From: Pogostemon cablin
Taxonomy: Eukaryota; Streptophyta; Magnoliopsida; Lamiales; Lamiaceae
DNA: 64,000 nucleotides
Assembly (NCBI GenBank): GCA_023678885.1
Contig: JAHCLQ010000833.1
Span: 1 to 64,000 of the forward strand
Direction: 5' to 3'
Part shown: in pieces, positions 1-10,939 of the stretch
Position numbering within the stretch: the first letter of the stretch is position 1
Layout of the letters: the number at the start of each line of letters is the position of its first letter
Translations under genes and position numbers: made by a program
Notes under the pieces: model-generated
What the model saw: only the letters and a program-made list of their open reading frames with translations
Told to the model about the DNA's origin: nothing
The model's database searches: none

Positions 1-1916
1 TTTCTTTTGTTTTCTGCTTCTAACATTAAACCCTAACCTAATAGTACTAGTCTGCAATCCTTACGGAAAATTTCAGATTTGTTGTATGATAGTATTACAA
101 CATTAAAATAGTAACGATCGATCATGTAATTATAGGCTTCGAAGGAGACTCCGAACGTGACGTTAGTACGCAAGCATAAGACTACACAAGTGTTTAAGGT
201 GGGGATTTTCTCATCTTATGTATGTTGAATTATATTCATATGTGAAAGTTGAAGTTGAAATTGTTATCACACTGTGATTGTACTTGCACTTACGAAATTA
301 TATATGGCATGGGTATGGGCTGCACTAGTGCCATACTATAGCATGAGTATGGGCTGTAATGGTGCCATACTATAGCATGGGTAAGGGCTGTGAAGGAGTG
401 CCTTACTAATCACAGCCCTTACTAACAAATCGCGATATCGTAAAGTTACATGGATAAGGGTCGAAAGGTGCCTTATTTTGACATGATAAGATTGTATTGT
501 AAGTGAATTAAGTTCTCGCACATGATATACTTGACATATGTAAGCATGATAAAGTCTTCACTGAGCTTGTGGTTGCTCATCCCGATAATTAATTTTATCT
601 CAGATTAAGCAAGGCGAAAGCGTACGAGTGGGGGCGCGTAGGCGAGGAGACTAAATAAAATGATTTAATAAGCTGCAGTCCATAGGCTGCATACTTGCGT
701 GTTTTAACTTCAAAAATTTTATTGAACTTGAAGTATGATGACTTATTTTTTTTAGTCTCGTTCCGTTTTTGGCAAAGTATTCCGGAAACTATTTTCATTA
801 ATGCTATTTGGATAAATTTGGAATTCAATATTACATGTTACTGAGTTGTCTGGAGTGTTCGCATAAATTCTATAAATGTTAGGAAATTTGAATACGGATG
901 TGTGATGTATCGCCGGTGTGGATCCATCTTACATGAGTAGCTGATTGTGGAGACCAAATGCATGGCGTTACAGGTAGTGGCTTTTGGGTTATTGCATGTG
1001 ATGGTTAATGATAGGAATCGAACGAATGTTTATTTTGGGTTGTCGGCTAGCAAGCTTGTCAATACAAATGTTATGTATACAAATGTGCAGCTTGCATGAC
1101 TTGTGAAGTTAGTGTGTCTTTTTTTATTATTGCATATTAATGTGTTGTTGGCAGAAGTAGGGAAAACCCAAGTTTACAACTTAATTCCACTGTTAGTTTG
1201 GATATTGGACAACATGTATGTTAATGGGTATGTTTGCCATCTGTAACGGGTATAAGTAATTTGTTATAGCGGTCAGTGTGTGCTAAAGTCTTAAATTAAA
1301 TATAATAATAATTTTTGTGGGTAGAGTTATGTTTGCTGCTAATAAATCCTTACTGATTGTTCATGCGAATGTTGAAATTAGGGGGTTAGTGATAATATTC
1401 TTAATTCATTAACTAATCATAGTTTGTAGAGATTGACAGATTTTGGTTTATCATCACTGTATTCGTTATTGATACGTGACAAATTTGCAAATAATTCTAC
1501 TTTAATTTTGGTTTATGAAATGACAAGTCCTGTATGTTTGCATGACATGGATTTTTTGGGAATAAACTTGCAATCATTTACTCTCAAAGCTTTTGCAATA
1601 ATACTTTATTTGGTATTGTAAAATAAAAATTTGCAGAACTAAAAGGATCTATCCCTCATCTAAATCCTTTGCTTAAATTGTTTGCTAAAGTTTGTAAAAA
1701 CTTGCGGGACTTGCTGCTTATTTGCTAACTTTTCACTTTGCAAGATAACTTGTTTTTAAAGTTTGCTGAAACTTATAGGACTAAGTCCATTTCTATTTCC
1801 TCCTTGTTTGCAAATTACTTCCTACTTGTTAAATGCATAATTTTAGTCATGCCCTATTTAATATTCTATTTCAAAATAATGTGGAAACTTCTTCATTTAA
1901 AATTTGGAGTGTGACA
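1..1916 (+). mobile_element. Solo LTR, left copy, cut by window start
   Basis: This is the same sequence as 50466-52379. It ends in GGAGTGTGACA, followed by TAAAC and then F-box coding sequence. It holds the near-palindrome TGAGC...GCTCA around 566-580 and repeated 'gtatgggctg' segments around 312-400. No gag or pol reading frame is present. The first ~404 bp lie off the window. Confidence 0.8.
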
Positions 1917-2269
1917 TAAACTACTTTGCGAATGGATTTTATTTGACTTCGTGCGGAGGCCATCTTCTGTTGTTCATGCTTCACACTGGCAACGCCATCA
2001 GGTTTTTCAAAAAAGTCGAAGGCGACGAGAAGGATTCGTGGGTGGAGTTGCAGGTGGAATCATCACCTAACATTCATTTTGGTTCCTTTCCTAGCCATAT
2101 ATGCAGGATAAGTGAAAATGAGATTACTCTTTGCATTGATAATTATCTTCAGTGTGTTCTCTACGATGCCACTACAAATACCTGCATAAAGGTTCATCCT
2201 GAATCCGATAGGTTTGCCCATGGATATATTGATAGATTTCCTTATCTGGAAAATTTGTTTTTACAATAA
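1917..2269 (+). pseudogene. C-terminal part of F-box copy E (left copy)
   Basis: An open frame of about 115 codons runs from the LTR end to a TAA at 2269. It is the last part of the F-box-associated domain seen in copy C (40117-40466). Shared landmarks are LTSCGG, FFKKVEGDEKDSW, ISENEITLCID and the ending PYLENLFLQ. The rest of the gene would lie upstream of the window, beyond the LTR, as it does for the second copy (48510-50061). It has no start codon of its own and is a severed tail, not a small gene. Confidence 0.85.
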
Positions 2270-2396
2270 GCATGAAAATTTAATTCCTATTCAACTGTTT
2301 CTGGTAATGTATGACCAACTTTATTGTCTTGGCTGTTAATGTAGTTTTTTAGTAATAAATAAATAAACAATAAAGTTTCTTTTTGAGTATGACATA

Positions 2397-2658
2397 TTCC
2401 CTCCGTCCCGCCAAAAGAGTTGTTTTTTGTTTTTGGTACTTGGATTAAGGAGTATTATTATTATTTTTTTGCCAAGTGGATTAAGGAATATTATTATTTA
2501 ATGTGTAGTGGAAATTGTATTAGTAGGAGTATGAATCCCATATTTTAATTGTATTAGAGGGGTGTGTGGATCTCATGTGTGTAAAAAAGGAAAGGGGACC
2601 CTTTGAGTGGGACGACCAAAATGACAAAAAACAACCATTTGAGTGGAACGGAGGAGAG
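2397..2658. mobile_element. Stowaway-like MITE
   Basis: The ends are TTCCCTCCGTCCC and an imperfect inverse of it, flanked by TA on both sides (2395-2396 and 2659-2660). CTCCCTCCGT termini with a TA target duplication are the Stowaway (Tc1/mariner-derived) signature. The right end here reads GGAGGAGAG where the second copy has GGAGGGAG. There is no coding capacity. Confidence 0.8.
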
Positions 2659-3145
2659 TATTTAAAAATTAAATGTATCAAGAGGTAATTTGTTTTGAGT
2701 CAAACATTGTGAGAGTTGTCTCATAGAATGAGAGGATAAGAAATGAAATATTAAAATAAATTATCATACTAAAAACTCCAAACAAACATAAATTGTAACT
2801 ATTCTCTTAATAAATTACTAACAAAATTCAAAATCCAGCAAATTTATTCTCTATTTTACTAACGAAATTTTTAGTATCGGATTACCAATGCAATTAATTT
2901 TTTATTGATAAAAATTTTGTAATAATTTTTCAATTTATTTAAATATGATAAGCATTTATTTTAATTTTTAAAATTTAAATTATATTGTGGATATTATTAT
3001 TATTATTATTTATTTAATTACGGATACTATATTTTGAAGTCAGACGCATTTCACTAATATGTAAACGAAATCTCAATTTCTTTCCACACGATCTCGGAGC
3101 AGTTGCTTCTCTGGCCTCATTTTTCTTATCCTTTCTTCGCGTAAG

Positions 3146-3255
3146 TTTCAACTGTGCTCCAATCTTTACGTTTCAGTTTTATGGATTAGTTTTCACAGCG
3201 TTTCAACTGTGCTCCAATCTTTACGTTTCAGTTTTATGGATTAGTTTTCACAGTG
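3146..3255. repeat. 2 x 55 bp tandem duplication
   Basis: The unit starting TTTCAACTGTGCTCC repeats at 3146 and 3201 with one base changed near the end of the unit (CAGCG versus CAGTG). It follows a GTAAG that could be a splice donor. Confidence 0.95.
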
Positions 3256-3479
3256 TTGCTTCGTGCGGTTCCAATAATTCAGTTACTCTTCCTTCCTCAT
3301 ATCTTAAAGAAAGACCGAGAGTTATGCATATTCTTTATCTTTTCTTCTCTATTCTTTCCCTTCCACACTAAATACGATATTTTTCTTCCTCGAGTTGTAT
3401 GTGAATACGATATTTTTCTCCCTCGGGTTGTATGTGGCTATTCTGGGAGTGAATGCGACGATTTATTTTTGACTATGTG

Positions 3480-4080
3480 ATATGTGTAAGATTTGAGGTG
3501 GGGTTTTATGTTATTGTTTTTAAATTTTATGTGATTTATTTGTTATCCTACGATGTGTATGATACGAAATGTCAAAACATGAAATGAAATCTTAACCTTA
3601 TCCTATGATACAAAATAAGTGTTAGAGTGGCATAATGAAGTCCTCTTCACCGTGCACAGACATTAGTTGGCCAACGGCATGACAAGTTACATGATATGTT
3701 ACATAGTTACATGATACACGGTTACCAAAATTTATAAGTTATACGATTGTATAATTTCAAGTGATTTACATGATGTTTAATTGTGATAATGTTTTACTTC
3801 CCTGAGCGGTTGTAGTGCTCACCCCTTTCACATGATTTCAGGTTGATTGGAGAGGCGTGGTGGTGTGGTGGAACTTTGTGGATATGTGAAGTACTTTAAT
3901 TTTTAAGAAGTTAACGTATTTCAAATTATTGTTTAACTTGTGTGTATTGTCATGAACTTTTGAAACTTCTGTGGTCATAATATTATCGTGTCGTATATTA
4001 TAATAGTTTAGGAAATCGTATGTAATTGAATTGGATATGTTATCTCAAATTTTGATAAGTCAATATATTAGCGGTATAAA
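3480..4080 (+). mobile_element. LTR-like remnant
   Basis: The layout resembles the LTR at 1-1916: a GGTGGGG segment, then TGAGCGGTTGTAGTGCTCAC (compare TGAGCTTGTGGTTGCTCATC at 566-585), then a short segment before the 3' end. I see no clear ends or target duplication. It is probably a truncated LTR of a related Ty3/gypsy family. Confidence 0.4.
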
Positions 4081-4278
4081 TATTGAAATATTGGAATTTT
4101 TATGATTTAAATATTTGGAAATTGTTAAATATTTGTTTCTATGCATTCTTAAGTAAATGTTTAAGAAAAATGAAATCACTTTACTAACGAAAATTTACCA
4201 ACTGATTCTGTTGCTATAAACAAATTTAACAATGGAATTAAGGTTTTTACCAACAAATTGTTCCGTTGGTATAAAATA

Positions 4279-4465
4279 CTCCCCATATAAGTTGTTGACC
4301 CACACAAAAAATATTAACATATTCACATTGGCCCACACACACTACTAATACACCTACCCACTACGCATTAAATATTATTTTTCTCACTTCACTTTACATT
4401 AAAATATTATATTCCTTAATCTACGTGCCAAAAAAAATGTCACGACTTTAATGGGATGGAGGGAG
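4279..4465. mobile_element. Stowaway-like MITE, short
   Basis: The left end is TA-CTCCCC and the right end is ATGGAGGGAG-TA. The interior shares 'cccacacac...ctaatacac..cccactac' with other Stowaway copies in this window. About 187 bp, no coding capacity. Confidence 0.65.
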
Positions 4466-5062
4466 TAGTTTTTTTAGTGAAATGAAATAATGATAACATA
4501 TTTCTTGATAATTATATATATATTTTTTATAATTATTATTATTTTTTATTCATTCAATTGGATCTTTAATGATTTTATAATGAGAAGTAAAAAATAAAAA
4601 TAAAATATTAATACAAAAATAAAATTAAAGATCCTATAATAATAAATTAATAATATTTAAATTAGGCTAGAGTTAATAGCGCACCTGATGCACCTTGAAC
4701 AGCTATATAAATAACTTATTAATAACCACATTTGATTAAAATAAAATAATTAAAATTTTAAAAACAAAAATAACTATACTCTAAAATTAAGTCTATAAAT
4801 CCCCAAAATTAAAATTCAGTTTATAAAAGTTAAGAGATGAAAACTGATATTAACCTAGCCCTAGCTGTTCTCTATTCGTTTAGTCCATCTCTCAATTGGC
4901 GACATTACTGCAAAGGTAAATTGGCTTTTCTGGAATTTCTTTTGCAAATAAGATTTTTCGATTTCTTTGTTGATCTTCTGAAATAGATCAATATAGACGT
5001 GAATTCATGGTTAGGAGATGCGTGCTTTTGCTCTAATCTGTGATATTTTGTTTTAGTATTAT

Positions 5063-6888
5063 CACGGGCTGTTGATTGTGGTCTCTTTGATGCCATTTCT
5101 GTTGGGAGTAAATGCATTTCAATTTCTCATCTTCAATATGGTGATGATACAAGTCTTACTGGTCAAGGCGTCTGTTAAAAATATTTGGGCATTAAAGTGC
5201 ATTCTGGCAAATTTTGAGTTGTTGACCGGACTTCGTATTAACTACTCTAAGTGCCAACTACTTGAAATTAATGTTGATGGGGAGATTCTAAACGATGTTG
5301 GCAGCTTTCTTGGTTGCGTAATTGGATCACTTCCTATGTGTTATCTTGGCATTCATGTTGGGGCAGGCAACCGTAGCTTGGAAATCTGGTCTGGAGTAGT
5401 TCAAAAAATCAAAAACAGATTGAAGGTCTGGAAAGATAAAAAAAACTCATTTGGTGGTAGAATCATCCTTCTTAATGCAGTCTTAAACTCGTTACCCACC
5501 TATTATCTCTCCTTTTATCATCTACCTAACCACATCTTGAGAAAAATTACCAAAATGCAACGTGATTTTCTTTGGGGTGGGGGTGTGAATGAGAGAAAAG
5601 TTCCATGGGTTTCTTGAGATGATATTTGTAAACCCAAAGATAATGGTGGTCTTGGTGTGAAACACTTGGATTTATTCAATAAGTCTTTACTTGGAAAATG
5701 GGCTTGGAGGATTAGAGTTGAATCCAATTCTCTATGGGTAAGGATACTCGACTCCAAGTATGGTGTTTGTTCTTCTCTTTTGTCAGGTGCTTGTGTTAAT
5801 AGAAAGTACATGTCAACTTGGTGGAGACAAATTTTTGATCTCTTCTTCTCCACCTCGAAATGTCCTTGGTTTGAGATTAATTTGTCCAAAAAAATTGGTA
5901 ATGGAATATCTACGTATTTTGGTATGATAAGTGGGTTGGTGAGTCTTGTCTTAAAGAGTCATTTCCTAGACTATTTTCACTTTGCTCTAACAAAGATGTA
6001 AAAATAGGAGAGTCGGGATGTTGAGTTAATGGTGTTTGGCAATGAAACCTTAGTTGGAGACGTGAACTCTTGTCATGGGAGTCGGACTTGGAATCCCAAT
6101 TAGTGTCTTCTCTTGAAACATTTCATATGCAGGTTTTTGGGGACGATGCTTGGACTTGGAAACTCTCAAATGATGAGCAATTCACTACACGAAGTGCTTA
6201 TCATTGCCAAATAGTTCAGATTCCGGCTGCCATGAACCTAAGTGAAGATACTTACAAGGCTCTCTCAAAGATTTGGAATAAATTAACACCTACAAAATTT
6301 TTGGAGCTTGCTTGGAGAATCTTCGATGTCGGCTTCCTACTAGAGCTGCTCTTAAAGGAGGAACATTCTCAAAGATGGAGATGATCTCTCGTGCAGTCTT
6401 TGCGGTAATCATGAAGAAACGGTGAAGCACTTTTTCTTTGAATGTAAATTCTCCTATCAAGTTTGGTGTCTTTGTTATTTTTGGCTAAAATCTCCGATGC
6501 CTCTCGCTTTTGATCAACAATGCATTTTCTACAACATTTTGGCGCGCTGGGCAAGAATGGAAAAAAATACATAATCAAATGCATTTGGTCCTATGCAGTT
6601 TGGTTCATTTGGAAGACAAGAAACAAGAAAATCTTTGAAAACAAGGAAATCAATTTTGGAAAAGACATTCGAGGAAATCAGAATCAAATCGTGGTGTTTT
6701 TTCTCTACTCACTATAATTGCTCTTAAATATTTTTAGATTGGTGTAGCAACCCCAAAATGTGCTGTAATTAGATGATGTCTCTCTTCATTAATATCGGTG
6801 CTCTATGATTTGTAAACTCTTGATAACTTTTGATTTTTGAGTACTACTTGTACTCATAATAATATTTTACTTTTTCCTTCCCAAAAAA
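5063..6888 (+). mobile_element. 5'-truncated L1-type LINE insertion
   Basis: The insertion is flanked by AGTATTAT at 5055-5062 and 6889-6896 and ends in an A run, as expected of target-primed reverse transcription. Copy D at ~42118 has no LINE at the equivalent place and serves as an empty site. Content in order: an RT active-site relic QYGDDTSL (YADD-like, about 5134-5160), the RT thumb region (LLTGLRINYSKCQL, CYLGIHVG, WKDKKNSFGGR), WISWDDIC-like and GGLGVKHL motifs, then a zf-RVT region with HEETVKHLFFECKFSYQVW. A frameshift after the YGDD, a TGA at ~5615 and later shifts make it dead. No ORF1 or endonuclease remains. Confidence 0.92.
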
Positions 6889-6989
6889 AGTATTATAGGA
6901 TTGAATTTTACCTTTCTAGTATTATTATTTTACTTTTCCTTCCAAAAAAAAGTATTATAGGATTGGATTTTACCTTTCGAGTATCTTGG
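6864..6989. repeat. 2 x ~63 bp tandem duplication across the LINE 3' junction
   Basis: The unit starting ATTTTACTTTT recurs at 6864 and 6927. Each unit contains the LINE 3' end, its A run and the flank AGTATTATAGGATTG. The duplication therefore happened after the LINE inserted. The same doubled junction is in the right copy. Confidence 0.9.
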
Positions 6990-8081
6990 TTATAATTGTT
7001 GCGGATTTGTTCTTATTTTCAATCATGTATTTCTTTTTATGGAATAACTAGTTATTTAGTAAATTAATGAGATTTTGGTCGTTGCTGATTTGATTAAGAA
7101 AAAATTTCGAAATAACAAGTTATTGTTGAAGATAAATACCGAACTTTCTAGATTATCTGGTTGATTATAGAAGCTTGGTGAAGGCAGGTGATCATTCTAG
7201 AACAGCGGTTAGCAAAAAGTTGTAGATGATGAATTGATTTTTCTATAATAATCTAGGGTGCATATACCTAATTGATATTGATAAATTAATCTAGGTAGAC
7301 TAAAGTTATTGGCAGCACCGACTTATTGGATACTTACATTAGTTATTATAAATAGATGTAATGGCGTGTAATAGGTAATGCTTAGTGAGAGAAATGTCAG
7401 AGTGAGAAAAGGAGAGTAAATTGGTGTGTGTCTGCTTAAGTGAGAAAAATAGCCACTGTCTGCGATCGAGTAAATAGTCCTACGAACTAATGAATCGTAT
7501 TGACTTGGAAAATGGGAAGATTTGTACAAGTTATACGTTTCAACACCACTTTGTGGAAAACCGTTAGGTATGAATATGTTAGATACCCGTGACTCGATTG
7601 GTGATTGTTCTTGGAGATAATTGCATTTTGATTGACTTTTTATATAAGGAAAAAGAAAATAAGTAAGTTAGAAAAAAACTTTCTTTTTCTTTGAATTCCC
7701 CAACGAAAAATCCTCCAAAACCTCCAATGGAGAATAGAAGAAATCATACTTTCATATAATATCTTAATTGAAGATAAAAACAGTTTTTAGAGAGTGGTAG
7801 CCAAGAGTGATAGAGAGTCTGAATAATAATATTATAAAATATTGTGAGAGTCCTTCAGCAAAAGTGTTAACTTTATCAACTCATCATCCACAACTAACCC
7901 ATCAGTTATTCAGTGAATAAATTTGATTTTGGTTGACGTCACTAGGTGCCGATTTGATTAACTCACATTGATAATCCTGTTGTATTTATCTTTTTTTTTT
8001 TTATTTAATTGTGGGCTCTATTTTTGCAGACTTCATCTCAAAGATGGATTGAATCTAAGTATTATTCTAGCTCTAGAATTT

Positions 8082-9670
8082 ATGGAATCACTTTCACAAG
8101 TTGAATGGGAAGTAATTGATGTGGGTGATATTGAGGAAGGGGGGAGAGAAGCATGTCTTGTGGGACGCCGGATCAAAACTGGGATCCCTCAATTCTAATA
8201 GAAGCTATTAAAATTGCTTGGAATTCGAAACATGTTATGTCATCCAAGTTGGGGGAGTTGGAGCTGATATTTATTCGCTTTAGGGATGTTATTGATAGAA
8301 ATTGGGTTTTGAAACATCAACCATGGATTTATGAGGGCTCTCTTTTCACCATAGAAAAGTTTGAAGAAGGAGATCATGAGCAGCTTAATGTCACCATTGA
8401 ACACGCATCGTTCTGGGCACGGTTATATGATGTACCGATTTCATGCATGAATGCATGATCACTTAGGCATTTTGCCAAACAGATTGGCATTCTGGAATCA
8501 GTGGACAAGTCGGATGAGGACTTAATGGGCAAGTATATGAGGTTTAAGATCTCTCTGGATATCACCAAACCTTTGCTGAGAGGAATCAGTATTCGGGTGA
8601 AAGGGGAACAATTTTGGCTTTCTCTCAAGTACGAGTCATTGCCAAGTTATTGCTTTTCTTGTGGTACAATTGGCCATTATCACCAGAATTGTCTTAGTTC
8701 TGAAATATAGCTCCTGCAAGTTGAGAGCATCTTCCTCAAAGAAGATATTAGTCAAACATTTGAAACACAAACCAATTACTCTTCCTCATAAAATTATAGA
8801 AAACATCTTGTCACGATTACCTGTGAAACATCTTCTCAGATTGAAGTTGGTTTTCAAACAGTGGAAGGCCACAATCTCGGATCCAAGATTCGCTGAAATA
8901 CATCTACAGTAGCACAAGAATTCAACCTCCAGATATCTAGTTGCATGGGAGTCACTCGAGTACCTTGTTGCCAAAATTCAAAACTACCATGCTGAATTTG
9001 TGTCTGCAATTTCACATTCAAGTGAATATTCTTTTGAATATCAAATTGGTATTCTGTGCCATTATATCTAAAATGGGCTGTGCATGTTAGTCGGGACATT
9101 TTGTATGTGCTGTGGAGTCCTTCTTGCAGATCTTACAAAGAATTAGATTTTCCTGAACCCTTACAAGTCTTTGGTAATTATCGTGGCGCACCATATGGGA
9201 TTTTTTACAACTCATTGATGAATGATTATAAAGTAGTAATTGCTGATACAGAACATTACTTAATATATTCCTGCACAAACAACAAATGGGGTGAGTTGAA
9301 AGATATAAGATGTACGTTCTCCAAGGACACAACTTTTGAGCCGCCTGTCTCTTTAAATGGTTCTTGTTTTTGGCTGATGAGTACTCAGATAAATGGATCT
9401 CGGAATTGTTCGATCAGTGTTGAGTTTCAGTACGAAATAATTTGTTTCGATTGGAAAGATGAAATTTTAAGGAACTGGCTGCACCGGTTGTTAAAGCCGA
9501 TTTTGACAGCTGTCATCTGACCTCTTGCGGAGGCCATCTTTTGTTGTTTGTCACTGACGCCCAGAAGAGACGAGAATTATGAAACAGTTGGAAGGCAATG
9601 AAAAAGATTCATGGATTGAGTTTAAGGTGCAATGGCCTTGTTGCGGTTTGAATTCGCACTTTGGCGCCCC
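8082..9670 (+). pseudogene. DUF4283-zinc knuckle-F-box-FBA pseudogene, copy A
   Basis: By similarity to copies D and C the order is DUF4283 (NWDPSILIEAIK, WVLKHQPWIYEGSLF, FWARLYDVP, AKQIGILESVD), a CCHC knuckle CFSCGTIGHYHQNC at ~8650-8691, an F-box (LPHKIIENILSRLPVKHLL) at ~8790-8910, and an FBA domain (SYKELDFPEP, YDSLM-like, IYSCTNNKW, YEIICFDWKDE). F-box proteins recruit targets to SCF ubiquitin ligases. DUF4283 plus this knuckle is typical of plant LINE ORF1. Lesions: a frameshift at ~8165, TGA at 8456-8458, an 11 bp deletion at ~8702 just after the knuckle, CAG-to-TAG at 8910-8912, further shifts, and loss of the last ~60 codons after ~9665. The start ATG at 8082 matches copy D. Not functional as it stands. 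Confidence 0.9.
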
Positions 9671-10324
9671 CAACCGAGATAAATTAAAGATAAATTAATA
9701 GCATCGAGATAAGTTCGATTTTTTTAATCACACGTTTAAATTTCAGAAAAATGCTGCAAAGCAAAAATGTGAAAATAAATTTTTTAAAAAAAAGAGTTTA
9801 ATTGGAAAATGGTAATCAAATATCTTGTACCATACATGTAATATCTACAAATGTGATATCAATATCTCATGATGAAATGACAATTCGCTATGCGGGGACC
9901 TCTCGCAGTATTTGTTTGGGTGAATTTCAGCATCATCTATATATTCTAATAACCTGTAACGACAAGTAAGTGTGCATAAATTTATAAATTAATTAATGGA
10001 ATTGAATTATTTAAGAAACAATCTACACAAACATGGAAAAAATAACACATTATATAATTAATAAAAAATATGATACTAAGTGATATCTCGAGAAAAGGTA
10101 ATACCATCCCACATGACCCTTTCAAGTAAAATTGCTTTACACAAATTTTTACTCCACTTATAAATCTTGAATAAAATATGCAAATAATACATGTGATCTA
10201 ATAAAAGAGAGCTCTGCTTTGGAGTTTAGCACCACAAGAATCCAAGAAACATGTTGTGGTTTAGATTGAAAGCTGGAAGGATAAAGTATGATCTTCTCTA
10301 GCTCAACCTACTGTATGACGAACA
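9671..10324. promoter_or_regulatory. Upstream region of the Kunitz gene
   Basis: No gene seen. AT-rich. A TATA-like CTTATAAATC lies at about 10157-10166, about 160 bp before the Kunitz start codon, and is a reasonable core promoter candidate. The break from F-box similarity is abrupt at ~9670, so the F-box tail was lost by deletion or rearrangement here. Confidence 0.4.
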
Positions 10325-10939
10325 ATGAAGACAACAAATACTAGTGTGTATGTTGTGTGTTTGTGTGTGATCCTCTCTTTAGCTGCCGGTTCTTTGGAAC
10401 CGGCACTGGACTCGGATGGAGAGCATGTCCGGGCAGGAGTGGAGTACATTGTCTCGACGTTTGATTACAATCCCAACGGCGTAGGGCTAACACTAGCCAG
10501 CACCAGCAACAAACCATGCCCTCTGGATGTTGTCCAGGCGGGCAAGGGGGACCCATTCTATGGCCTCCCGATGACCTTCTACCCGGAGGAAGGCGAGCTC
10601 GTGTATCTCTCCAGTGACATAAACATCAAGTTTAACGCTTCCACAGTGTGCGCTGACTCCACGGTGTGGAAGGTGGTGCGCGACGACCCTAACGAAGTTG
10701 GCGTGGTGTCGACCGGAGGCGTGTTGGGGAAGGAGAGCTGGTTCAGGATGGAATCAACCGGACTTCTGAATTTTTACTACTTTAAGCATTGCCCCAGGGA
10801 TGGAAGCTTCTCATGCAGAAACCTTGATATGGACTCCGACAAGCGTTTGATTGAGCAGAGTAATGACAACCTAGGCTATGTCTTTGCCATTGCCAAAGCT
10901 TCGCTTGTGCCATCTGTTATCCAATTCTCAGCAAAATAA
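10325..10939 (+). CDS. Kunitz-type (STI family) protease inhibitor-like protein
   Basis: A single-exon 204-residue frame, normal length for plant Kunitz inhibitors (about 200 with signal). Residues 1-22 are a hydrophobic signal peptide, implying secretion or vacuolar delivery. Family marks: ALDSDGEHVRAGVEYIV (27-43), CPLDVVQ (65-71), GLPMTFYP (80-87), IKFNAS (101-106), STVWKV (112-117) and WFRMES (139-144). Four cysteines at 65, 109, 156 and 164 fit the usual two disulfides (65-109, 156-164). The segment where the reactive loop should lie (about 82-95) has no Lys or Arg, so trypsin inhibition is doubtful; another protease target or a miraculin-like role is possible. The coding region is more GC-rich than its surroundings. 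The stop overlaps an AATAAA. The right copy has an extra G. Confidence 0.93.
   Translation: MKTTNTSVYVVCLCVILSLAAGSLEPALDSDGEHVRAGVEYIVSTFDYNPNGVGLTLASTSNKPCPLDVVQAGKGDPFYGLPMTFYPEEGELVYLSSDINIKFNASTVCADSTVWKVVRDDPNEVGVVSTGGVLGKESWFRMESTGLLNFYYFKHCPRDGSFSCRNLDMDSDKRLIEQSNDNLGYVFAIAKASLVPSVIQFSAK

Larger units (their letters stand above)
2270..4880. other. Intergenic, transposon-rich, left copy
   Basis: No gene recognised. The stretch holds two Stowaway-like MITEs (2397-2658 and 4279-4465), a 55 bp tandem duplication (3146-3255), an LTR-like remnant (about 3480-4080) and AT-rich filler. The short open frame at 3253-3480 has no recognisable domain and overlaps the tandem duplication, so I do not call it a gene. 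Confidence 0.6.
4881..8029 (+). other. Leader exon and LINE-bearing intron of F-box copy A
   Basis: A short non-coding exon ends at 4915 with CTGCAAAG|GTAAAT. The acceptor TTTTTGCAG ends at 8029, 52 bases before the ATG at 8082. Copy D has the same arrangement (donor at 41975, acceptor ending 42826) with matching sequence just after the donor and before the acceptor. Copy A's intron is much longer, largely because a LINE inserted at 5063-6888. The exon's 5' end cannot be set from sequence. Parts of the intron at 7000-8000 match copy D's intron at lower identity. Confidence 0.7.

Noticed and set aside
1904..2269. A separate small gene of 121 codons
   Set aside because: It is the severed C-terminus of F-box copy E; the first codons lie in the LTR end and the rest aligns to the FBA tail of copy C.
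3253..3480. A 75-codon frame downstream of the 55 bp duplication
   Set aside because: The first codon given is not ATG, the peptide is low complexity and duplicated in part, and no homologue is recognisable.
5518..5889. Minus-strand open frame inside the LINE
   Set aside because: It is a shadow of the RT-derived plus-strand frame and has no domain of its own.
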